From: Rhynchonema sp. JSB1_4
Taxonomy: Eukaryota; Nematoda; Chromadorea; Monhysterida; Xyalidae
Reading direction: 5' to 3'
DNA: 64,000 nt
NCBI GenBank assembly: GCA_030248065.1
Contig: JASAMV010006835.1
Location: 1-64,000, forward strand
A program made the translations under genes and the position numbers. Shown here in pieces: positions 48,701 through 60,700 of the stretch. The notes beneath the pieces were generated by a model that made no database searches, had not been told where the DNA came from, and saw only the letters and a list, made by a program, of their open reading frames with translations. The stretch's first letter is position 1. Each line of letters opens with the position of its first letter.

Positions 48701-51700
48701 CGACCCTTATCCATCCAGCTGACCTCTCACCAACAATCAAAGACTACCAAGCGGCCGAGATGAAAACCGAGCACTTTGCGTCTGAAGCCGAATCAACCCA
48801 AGCCGTTGGTTGGGCACCAGTGTTCACCCATGACCTGCCCACTTTGGCTGTTGATGCCGGGCAGGCGTTGACATTGGATGTGGCTGTCACTGCAATGCCG
48901 GGGGCTACGTTCACTTGGTTTATTGATGGAATGGTAAGTTGGCAAGCTGTAAAATGGTTGACCGCATGTCATTTCCCTATATACGCAGAATCTTTTCTTC
49001 TGAAACATCATGACTAATTTGCAGCCCGCAACCGAGTGCGAAACGTTCCAACCGGAGAACAATCGTTGTCAGGCACATTTCCCGACAGCACGACCCGGCT
49101 TGTACAAGGTGGTCGCCACCAACGAATACGGCACAACGGAATCGTCCGCTTATATATCATGTTGGTGAAACATCATGTCAGTCATTTTTGAATAACCACA
49201 TAGGCTTCAAAGCTGAACTACAATCGTTCTATGGAACATCATCTAACCAGCTTGAAAGCGTTGCAGGTGAACTGCAGCAAGAGTACGTCGAAGAGCACAA
49301 CGTGGACGAGATTGAGATTCCGACGATTTTGCCGCCGAAATTTGTGGAAGAGATCAAAAGCTATCGAATCACGAGCGGCGTTCGGCTGACCATACCTGTG
49401 GTGGTCACGTCTGAACCCAGGGCCGAATTTGAATGGTTACTTTTGTAGAGAATGACTTTTCATGGCAGAGTCCATGGTTTTTTGACAGAATGTGAGACCA
49501 CAGGGCGAAGGAAAATTACTGACTGCCTGATTAAGCCCGCAATCGTGAAGACTAAACCCGTATCTTATATTTCCTGATTTAATCCTATATCTTGTGATAT
49601 GCAGGTTCTTCAACGACGCTCGTATTACCAACGACGACCAACGATACCAAATCATTCGTCGTCTCAACTCAACCGTGCTCACAGCGTTGTATCCCGAGCC
49701 AGGAGTGCTCAAAGTGCGTGCCGTCAACCCTGCTGGTGCTGCAACCAGTTACGGATGTGTGGTCATAATACGTACGTTTGGGGATGATTGTTCTGTCTGA
49801 TTCTTGTTTTAGACTTGCTGACCAAACCAGTCACCAGCCGGCGTGAAAGTCGTTGCCGGCACAGAAATTGCGCTGATCGTTATGAACATAATCAATCTCC
49901 GATTCCCATTGAACCATGACCAAAACCGAATCGATGACCGAATTTGAGCACCCAAACAATGTATTTGCAGCCGAAGTCACGTCAGAACCATTCGAGACGA
50001 AAGAGGACATTCAGATGATTGAGATTACGGAGGACGAAGAACTGGACTCGGGCTGGGCACCAGTGTTCACGCACGAAATGCCAACACTTGAGGTCAGTCG
50101 GCTTTATGCCTTTACTTTATTGTCATCGTTATTTTACGTTAATTGCACGCAAACACAAATTCACGTGCTGAAATGTTATGGCAGGTTAAAGCCGGAGAGC
50201 CACTGCTACTTGATGTGGCTGTATCTGCAAATCCAGAAGCGAAGTTCGAATGGTACATTAACGGCAAGAAGACCGGGCCGCCTGATACGCTGTTTAGGTA
50301 GGTATGGAAGATTTTCTTTTTTTCATTTAGTTTTTATTTGAATATCAAATTTGGGTTTGGATTGGCATCTTCGTACAAAATAATTAAGTTTCACTTTCAT
50401 TTATTTCTTTTTATTTTCATGAAATCTTTTTAAAGCCATGTCATTTCCAATATTTGCTCTGAAAATAGCTTTCCATGTGTCATAAAATACGATTTTTGGT
50501 ATTTTATTGGCCAGTTCAGGCCAATAAAACTGCTCTTCGCAAGTCAAGAATAAATTTTGGGTTTGGATTAGCATGTTCGTACAAAATAATCAAGTTTTAC
50601 TTTCATTTTTTTTATTTTCATGAAATTTTTTTAAAGCAGTGTCAAAGCAATATCTGTTTTAAAGCAGATATTTGCTCTGAAAATGGCGTTCTATGCGTCA
50701 GGGAGTATTATTTTTGGTATTTTATTGGCCTGTTCGGGCTAGTAAAATGTCTTTTAGCAAGTCAAGAATGTCAAATTTTGGATTTGGATTAGCATGTTCG
50801 TGCAAAATAATAAAAGTTTCATTCCGTTTAGTTATTTTTATTTTCATGAAACCTTTTTAAGGTTGTGTAATCTCCGATATTTGCTATGAAAATAGATTTC
50901 CATGAATTTTTGCAAGTCAAGAATATCATATTTTGGGCCTGGATTGACATGTTCATGCAAAATAATCAGGTTTCACTTTCATTCATTTATTGTCATGAAA
51001 GCATTTTTAAAGCTGTTTCACGGTCTTTGAAACGGTATGAAGTGACATTGAAACTATTGCAGGTACCTGGGCCCGAATCAGTGTCAAGCGCTGATCCATA
51101 ACCCAGATGTCGGCACCTACACCGTGGTCGCGACGAACAGGCACGGTCGCGCTGAGAGTACGTCGACCATTGCGATCTTTGTTGGTGAGTGGTTGCGATT
51201 TAGGAAACAGTCAATTCAGGAAATCTGAGATGTTTAACAGACTGCGAAACTCCCTTTGCTAGTGAGTAGTTTTCAATACCCGCCAGCCAACATTTCAGAG
51301 CCGCCAAAACAGCAAGAATACTTCGAAGAGCACAACGATGACATACCATTGAAGAAAACAGCTCCTCCGAGATTTGTTCAAGGCGTGCGAAGCATCAGGG
51401 TGGAGAAAGTTGGTCAACGCGATTTTTGTGATGTTTCAATTGCAATTTCAATTGTGAGCTTAATGTTTTTTTAACGCGTTGTGTCGTTTCCAGGGCTCCG
51501 TGATCACGGTACCGATCGAGGTAGTATCCGAACCAGTTGCTATATTCCAATGGTTTCTGGACGACCGCCGTATCATTCCAACAGACAAGTACCAGATCGA
51601 GACCAACGGCAACAAGACTTGCCTCACATTCACGGCGGACGACGCGACCATCATCAGTGTCCGCGCGACCAACCCCGCTGGTGCGGCGACCAGTTACGGA

Positions 51701-51716
51701 GATGTTGTTATCACTG
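45745..51716 (+). CDS. ttn-1: Titin-like exons 1-19: first Ig domains, two-Ig super-repeat
   Basis: Exons are 45745-45909, 46020-46230, 46549-46664, 46889-47138, 47242-47348, 47438-47559, 47621-47724, 47780-47946, 48016-48101, 48174-48337, 48719-48933, 49025-49160, 49204-49435, 49605-49771, 49971-50092, 50185-50297, 51063-51184, 51299-51408 and 51494-51716. After the first Ig, two Ig types alternate. Type B is introduced by EEHNVDEI or EEHHVDEF, begins PPKF...YRI and ends AATSYGYV. Type A begins APVFTHELPTL with LDVAV and AxFxWxxDG. The intron after 47946 starts with GC (CAA/GCAAGT), supported by PPKFIQ joining GISSYRV. Exon 47438 follows a GAG acceptor. Confidence 0.86.
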
Positions 51717-54700
51717 GTTGGTAGATCAACTTCTCATGAAACTCCTCATCCCCAAGTGCTGTCTTGGTCGTACAGCAATATGCCACTAGTTCAACCATCA
51801 TCAAAGATGTCATCAGGTGTTTCTGAATACTCTACCCTTATTCAGGCTGAGGCCTAGGCATGCCAAAGCAAGCGTTTGCCGTTGTCGTAGGCTTCAACGT
51901 TAGCAATTGGCACGTCGAATTGCATACGGATTCATTGACTTCACACCTTGCAGTCCAACTCCCACCCCCGACGGTGGAGGTGATCGAGGAGTTGTGGACG
52001 ATCGAAAGTGAGGAGATCATTCGTGAGGGTCTTCCACCAACATTCACCCATGAAGTGCCGTGTCTGACTGTGAAGCAGGGTGACTCTGCTCTGATGGATG
52101 TCGCCGTGCTCGCGTATCCACCCGCTTCGTTTGAATGGTTCCACGATGGAAAGGAACTCAAGTCGGTTTGGTTTAGGTTTCAGTTTAGGCTTGAAAATGA
52201 AGGCGTCATGCACAAAATGTTTCAGGCCGGTCGAAGACTTCAAGATGGTCGTTCCGGAGCCGAATCGGTGTCAGGCAAGCTTTGAGAAGGTTAAACCGGG
52301 TCGATACATGGCATTCGCCCGCAATGAATACGGCGAAGCATTGAGTGTTGGCAAAGTGATCATTGAGGAACCCATAAAGCACATTCCCGTCACCCGGCCG
52401 CCGAAACGCGCTGCACAGGAACCATTGGAGTTCCCGTCCGACAAGAGAATGGCTCAAGGTTGGGGATTAATTGGGAAGGGAATTGAACTTACTGACCTGG
52501 TCAATGAAGGGGATCGGATCAGTGTGGTTCGCCTTGATTGCGGATAACACGCCTGGCGTAGCGCTTGGTTGGCAAAAGGTTTATGCGCGTACCCTGAGAA
52601 ATGGATCACTATAAGCGATTTCTGCTTTCGACGATTCTCGCTTAAAATGTACGAAAAAGAGAGCGGAATAAGGATGCTTCAGGTGGCGACGCAGTCGAAA
52701 TGTTTGTGACGACCAAACATGACATCATCAAAGAGGACATTCAACTTGAACCGCCCGTTTTCACACGACCATTGCAGAAGTCAACTAGTGTTATCGAGGG
52801 TCGAACACTAGCGCTAGATGTTGTGGTACGCGGGGTTAAATTTATGAATTTATGTGGAAATGTGCAAAATGTAACACTCGCCGGGAAATTATAAGTCGAA
52901 AAGGTAATGAAAGGTTGAGATGCTCACAGCTGTGATCATTTGATTCGCAGAAAAGCATCATGATTATATGTAAGCATTCGTGTTTTTGAAATTATTTTCT
53001 TCACTAGATCGTTAGGGTGTCAAAGTGGTGATCAGTTTCAACGCCAATGACAATTCATTTGAGTCATTTATACCGCCAGCAAAACATTTCACGAGGTGCA
53101 GCACTATTCCGGTAATCACTACATAGTTTTCCGAAGCAAACCAATGTAGTGTAAAGAGTCAAGACACCCTTCCATTGAAACATCAGGTGCGAGCGAGTCC
53201 GATCGCGTCGATCCGGTGGTTCATTGATGACCGCGAAGTATTCGACAGTCACGATTACCAAATTGTCAACGTTGAACCGAACCGATCACAGGTCATTAAC
53301 GTTGGCAGAAATTTGTGTCAAATTCAGAAGAAGTTCTAAAAGGTGTTAATCATCTTCAGATGCTGATCAAGCACCCAACTCGATCTAGTGTGAAAGCAGT
53401 GGCCGTAAACGAGGCGGGTAGTGCCCAGACAGCTGGCTCGATTGTCATCGAAGTGACCGAAAGGCCCCAACGACCGCGGCCCCCAACACCCCCGAAACCG
53501 ATTGTGTACGAACAAAAGTCGGAACACGCCAGGGAGGTGCAAGACGCCGACTTGGTCAGGGTGACTGAGAAGGTGCTCATTGGACCGGCAGGGACACCGC
53601 CCATCTGGGTACATCCGTTGCCCGACTTTAGGTATGACATCGACTTTGGTGGTGTTTCATTCATGTGCTGGATAAGTGAATCCTTATGAATTGGACTGGA
53701 GCAGAAGTTCTTCGCTTGGGCGAATAGTACTGTCAATGCATAATCTCCGAATAGTCTTGTAAGCAATTGGACCCGTGCATGGGTTCAAAGATTAACCCCT
53801 TATTTGCACCAGCAATGTGCTGCACATGCCCAAGCCTGATTCCACTCCAGACCAACCACTAGAGGTCGCAAGACCGTCGTTAGCGTTACGTGCAAAGCGA
53901 CACCGAACGCCACTTTTGAATGGCGACTGGATGGTCACAAGCTGGATGCGTCAGTCAAAGTCGACGAGTCTGTGCCCAACCGAAGCACTGTCACATTCAC
54001 GGACGCGGTGTCCGGAATGTTGACTGCAACTGCCACCAATCAATTTGGACAGATTGACTGCGCGGGACGATTGCAGATCGAAAGTGAGTCGCATCGAAAC
54101 TGTCTTTTCAGTTTGGGGAAGAAAACATTTCACATTACACATAAGAGTTGTGGGGACAAGTTCTGAGCACATACAATAGCCAGTGTCTTTTTTTTAAAAA
54201 CAGTATACTTCAAAGAACGTCTCTCAATATGAAACCAAAACAACCACAGAGTCCCCGGAGCCCGAGCCCCCGGCCGTTGTCCACGAGCCACCGCCGTTGC
54301 CAAAACCAAAGCCGATCAAGCCAAAGACAGATTCAGAGGGAATGAAGGTGCTGGAGGAATGCACTGTGGTCGAAACGGAGGAAGTGATCAGAACTGGTCA
54401 GGCAAAGTGTTTGTTAATTATTTGCTAATGTTTCAATTTATGTCGACGTTACCCACAGGTCCCGAGCCATTGCCGCCCAAATTCATCGTGGTCGTTCCTG
54501 ATGAGATCCGAGTACAGCAGGGTCAGGGATTCGAAGTCGAGGTCGAGGTGATTGCCGAACCCGTCGCCGACTTTGCCTGGTTCTTCAATGGACAGGAATT
54601 GTTTGACACTGGAAAGGTACATGTCATTGAAGTTTGATGTGATTTCAAGTTGTGTGCGCTGTCCAGACTATTCTGGGCTCATCATCATGAACATGCAGGT

Positions 54701-57700
54701 CTGCCGTAGAAAACATATACATAAAAAGATTGAGACCGCATTCAAGGTTCCAGAGATAAAGAGCGTCTTTATGCTCATTGTGAGTGGCGGCCACAAAACG
54801 TGTATGCCTAAATCCCAAACTACCGTATCGAATCAGATCAACATCACTGCGACCAAACCGAATGCGCACAAACTCGTGATGCTCGATCCGCTTGAGTCAG
54901 GCACATTGGTTGTCGTGGCGACGAACGAAGCCGGAATTGCCGAATCGGTCGGCTGTATCGCGTTGGAGAGTTAGTTGGCACAAGTTTTTTGTGAAAGAGA
55001 ACCATTTCTTCCAACGACTACACCCAAAAATGGATCAAAATTTGCTCATCGTCTTTTCCAGAACGTCCATCGCCAGTGCGGATCAAGGCGCCACCGCCGA
55101 CTCCGCCTCCGAGACCGGTCGAGTTCACGGAGAGCGCGGGTGGCACAACCGTAAGTGTCGTAGCGCGTGTGGCTGAGGGCAGACAAGAGGCACCCGTGCG
55201 GCCTCGACCAGAACCGGCGGTCAGTTCGAGGATTCGCAAAATGCCGACTCCGGCGCCGGCCACACCGATACTCGAACCGGCGACACCGCCACCGACACCG
55301 CCGCCGGTACAACGACATAAATTGGACACAGGCGCCAACGTTACGGAGGAAATGCGCGAATGTTGGTCGATTTTGGAGAGGTTTTTTTGGAAGCTTTTTT
55401 CTATAAAATACGGCATGGTAAAAACCACTCTTTCAGCGCATTACACGGAGATTGTGGTATTGGAAGAACCGGAGGAAAAGGCACCTCCTCCCCGGCAGCG
55501 GACACCTGAAGTCTACATGTCGCCACCGGTGCCACCAAAGACGCGCAAACTGCACTCGGCCGTCATGGTGCAACCGCCACAGAGTGACATCAGCTGTGAG
55601 TCAGATCGAAAATGTTTGCGACTGACAGAGACAACTTTGTTTTCAGTTGAGATAACGAAAATATTTGTGTGTATTTCTCTCGCTGCAGCGCGTCAGATAA
55701 CGGTTGTGGAGCAAAGCCACGTGACCGAAGGAGAGCACAAGCGACCCCTATCGCCAAAAGAGGCGCCGCCGAGCAAATTGAGAAAAAGTGCGCACAAGAC
55801 AGCCACCGGTCACATTTTGGTGGACGTGCCTGAACAGGTTGCATTGGTCAAACCACCGGTGGAAGAGGACAAGGGCGCTACGGTGGTTGAGGAGACTGTG
55901 ATTAGGAATGTGCAGGAAATTGTGGAAATGGTTTGTGCTGTTGCCGTTGTTGAAACTGCAGTATTGGAGTCGTGTTCACCCTGCCATAATACCTAGGTAT
56001 TGATACATTGACCGTTTCAGGAAACCAAAGAGCACAGACCAATGATGCCATCTCCACCGCAACCAAAGTTCGGACCACAGGCGCCACCGAAAACCAAGAA
56101 GATGTTCACTCCTCATGTGGTTGAAGAACAGCTCAAAAAATCAATTGGTATGCAGGTTCAAGTTCTGAAACCGCTGAACTTGAAATGAACTCAAAATATT
56201 TCACAGCTCAACACTACGGCACCACCGAGCAGTCGCGTATGAGCGAGGCAGAAATAAAACGTCCCCTTGTGGCCTTGCAAGCTCCGGAATCACGACAACG
56301 AAAACTGCCGACCACTGGGGTTGGAGGCAGAGTTCTGGTGGAATCACCTGAGCAAATAGTGGCTGTCATTCCGGCACAAGACAGTGACCGGGGGGCAACC
56401 GTTGTGGAAGAGACCGTCGTCAGAAACATTCAGGAAATCGTGGAAACGGTTGGAACCAAAACCCCTTGAATTCAATGGTTTTCACTCATTTACTTGCCTT
56501 AAGAGTGCGTTTCTGACATTTCCTGTGCTTTCAGGAAACCAGAGAGCACAAGCCAATGACGCCGTCCCCTCCACAGCCAAAGTTCGGGCCACAGGCACCG
56601 CCGAAGACGAAGAAAATGTACACACCACAAGTGCAGGAAGAAAGATTGAAACCCTCGACAGGTAAATTACACTTTCTTTTTGTGTCCTAATCAAAGGTAG
56701 CATATCGTTTAAATCACTGATTTATTTTTCATTTCTAAATTGTATGCTCTGCAGCCCAACAATTTCGCGTGGAAGAGCAAACTAGAATGACCGAAGCTGA
56801 GAAGAAGCGTCCCCTAGTGGCATTGCAAGCACCCGATGCCCGTCAGAGGAAGCAACCGGTCACTGGAACCGAGGGAAGAATTTTGGTACCAAAACCGGAA
56901 CCGGTTGTGACCGTAGTCCCGGCAGAGGACAGTGCACGTGGAGCTACGGTGGTCGAAGAAACGGTGGTGGAAAACGTGCAGGAAATTGTGGAAACGGTTT
57001 GTGCACTTGTCGTGGTGATGTTTCAGTTTAAGAAAACGAAATACAGAGGATGGAGGAATTTCCAGGAAACGAAGACGCACAAACCGCGTCCGCCCAGTCC
57101 CCAGCAGCCCATACGACCTGCCCAGCCACCACAAGCACGCAAACTGCATTCAGCAGTGATACAAGAGCAGCAGTTGAGACCAACCACTGGTTAGGCGTTT
57201 TCGTAGATTTCGCATCATTCGAGCTATGACCAAACCTGCTAGCTACAATGAATAGCTGTACCAAACCTCAAATTGCAGCCCAACAACAAGCAATAGTCGA
57301 GCAGACTCGTGTGATAGAGGCCGAACGTCAACGTCCCCTGGTGGCACAACAAGCCCCACCCTCGCAGCCCCGCAAGTACCCGGGAGCAGCGGCAAGCGGC
57401 CAGATTTTGATCGGTACCCCGGAGCCAGTGGTTGCCGTCAAGCCACCGGTGGAGGATCAGCGCGGGGCAACGGTGGTCGAGGAAACGGTCGTGGAAAACG
57501 TGCAGGAATTGGTGGAACTGGTTTGTTGATAACCAGTTTTGTACCGTTCCAGGTTTGTAATGCGTGCTGTGAAACGCTGTGGTTTCGCGGATGGCAGCAA
57601 ATTACAAAAAAGACATTAAAAAATATCGTTTTTAAAAGCGGTGATTCGAAGTCAGTATTAATGCAAGAGCAAACCAACCGCGCCCTGTCCGATCCATCAG

Positions 57701-60700
57701 CAAAGCAAATATCGACCAATATTGCTCGGATTGGTCGTCACTTTCACTTTTACTCACTTTCATGATCATTGCAGGAGTCAACCGAGCCGCGTCCACCCGT
57801 ACCCATACCTGATTACCCACCGGCCTTGTCCAGTGCACCGCAGCCGCGTAAACTACACACCGCACAAGTGATCACTGAACAGCAACGTCACACAACTGGT
57901 ATGATGTGTAAATCTCATTGTACAGTAGTTTCGTCAGGTTTTTTCAGGGTGTCAAAAAGTTGTAAAACTTTTTGATGTTCAAATAACGTTCAAATGCCAG
58001 GTGCGCTGTGTTGTTCTGTTGTCGCACTTTACACCAAAGCAATCAATTTTGCAGCCCAACAACAAGCTATCGTCGAGCAGACGCGTGTGCGTGAGGCGCA
58101 ACAGCAACGTCCGTTGGTGCCACTGCAAGCGCCCCTGTCACAACAACGCAAATATGCAGCTGCAGCAGCCAGTGGCCAAGTGCTGCGTCACACACCCGAA
58201 CCAGTCGTGCACGTGCGACCGGACAAAGAGGACAAACGCGGGGCCACCGTGCTGGAGGAGACCGTGATCGAAGACGTGACGGAAGTCGTTGAGACCGTTA
58301 GTTATTGGACGGTCTACATAATATACGTTAATATACGTTATTTACGATCAATTCATTATTAGTCGCCAATTATTCTGATTGGCAAGCCACGAGCAGACAG
58401 AAAGTTCTCCAGTTTTCCTCTTGTCACAGCAGTGAACGGAACCTTCTGAACCAAATATCAACTTTGAAAGGTACATGGTGTTGATGACAACCGGTCTTCC
58501 TGAAATGTCGCGTTTTGTTGATTTGTAGGAGTCGAAGCAACACAAAGCCTGGCAACCGCCACCGGAGCAAAGGACTCCAGCACCAGTACCGCCTACGCCA
58601 CGCAAACTGCACACCGCCCAAGTGCTCAGAGAACAGCAGGCATACGAAAAAGGTTGTCATTTTGTTGAAAACCACTTTTTGTGAATGAAACCCGTGTTGA
58701 CTGGTGAAACGAATTTTCGAGTTCTTGTCAACTTTCGAATTTTAAAACTTCGGTTCCGCATTCAACTCGAAGGTTTGAAAGCCTATTCAATGTTTTTTCA
58801 ATGCCTCGTTATAAACTTTCAAAAAATGAGCCATTTCAGCACAACAACAAGCAATAGTCGAGAAAACACGCATTACCGAAGCACAACAGAAGCGTCCCCT
58901 TGTCCCACTGCAAGCACCGAGCTCTATACCCCGCAAGCGACCGGGCGCAGCAGCCAAGGGTCTGATACTGGTTGAAACATCAGAGCCTGTGGTTGAGGTG
59001 CTTCCGTACACCGAGGAGGACAAAGGGGCAACAACCGAGGAAGAGACTGTGGTGGAAACGGTGCAGGAAATTGTGGAAACGGTAAACATGTAGTTACAGT
59101 AGATCGTTTTGGTCAAAAGATTCACTTCCAATTTATAGACTATGGGTTTTAGAGCAACTTTGCGTGCGGGTTGCGGGTCATCGTCTGAGCCGTAAACCGC
59201 ACCCCGGATGCATTGTGAAAGCAGCCTTACACGTAATTATGATGGCGTTGTACATCTGCGGCAGTTACTTTCGTCGTTGACCATGGTCCAATGACTTTGT
59301 ATTTTCAGCAACGGTCCTTCACGAGCAGTCTGGCGTCAGCGTTCCAGAAGCGTGACGTGACACCGATGAAGCCGAGTGCACCGCCACCGGCCGCCGTGTT
59401 GCACAAACCGAAGACACAACAGTTGGGCGGCACACGGGTCGAGTCAACGCGAGAGTACGATCAATTCGCTACAGTGGAGTCGCACTGGCAACGACCCCCA
59501 CCGGAACAAGCACCGGTCGCGGCCAAACCGTACCCGGCACCAACAGTGATACCGATCCAGACCGAGACCCCATCGACCGATTTCGCCTACCAGAGTGAGG
59601 ATGACACGCGGATTTTCGAAGAGAAAATCACGAGTCACGTCACAGAGCTGGTCGAACAGCCGATCGTCGTCAGACCGGCGCCAATACGACCGGTTGCGGC
59701 GCCGCAAATGCAACCGGCGGAGACCATGGTGCGCGCCGATGCCACCTGGCAACAGACAGCCGTAGACACCAGCACCGAGACACAACGCTATCAGGAACGA
59801 TTCATCGAACGCGCGCTAACACCCGAACAGCCAGTTTTCGGCCGGTCGGTGACGCCGAAAGTGCAAACGCCGGTGCGAGAAGTGAGCAAGAAGATCGTGT
59901 CCCGCGACGCGCATCTCACCTATCAAGAGCAAAGGGCGGAAGAATCGGAAATATCATTTGCCCGAGAGCAACAGCTGAGACAAGAGTCAGGCATTCGGAT
60001 AGCGAGTCGACAGGCATCGCAACAATTGTCGTACCAACGAATCGGACAAGATACTTTCGAGAGCACCGTGACCAGCGTAGGACGGGTGCCCGAGGAACCA
60101 GGTGTGTAAGAGAGTTGACATTCATACTCAAACCAGTTTTATGAATTTCAAATTTAGATTTTTTTTGCAGAGGAAGGCGTTTATGAAGAGTCTGTGTCGG
60201 CATTCTCCCGTGTGATGATGTCGAAGCAAATGATTACAGCCAGAGGCCCAAGAGCACCAAGACCAGTGGCCCCGGCACCACGTCACGCTATGGGTACGCA
60301 TGTTGCGTGTTTTGTAGCGTTCATATCGTAAGATCAGAGGAAGAAAATTTTAAAAAATTCCAGCGCGAGGTCGTTCCCTACCCCCGCCTCCGTCGCCTGC
60401 GCAATTTGCACCCCGACCGACCACGCCCATACAAGGAGGATACGGTGCGCAGAAAGTGCGAGCTCCATCGCCTCAGGTACAAAGCTCATGACTTGCTGAT
60501 GTTTCACATAAAGTACGCACGGCGTTATTTTCATTTGACAGGGCAACAGTGGAACATACAAGAGATCTGCATCACACTTGGGGATCGGCCGAGTCCGGCT
60601 GTTCTGCCAAATCATGTGATTTTAGGCAATTGAGAACATTGGCTATTTAGACCTACTCTGTTGCAGATTTCGCGACCGGTTCTTTTCCAACCGGTGTTCA

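Noticed and set aside
55018..55428. Minus-strand Gly/Val-rich frame of 136 codons
   Set aside because: It is the shadow of the Pro-rich titin-like exon 55062-55361.
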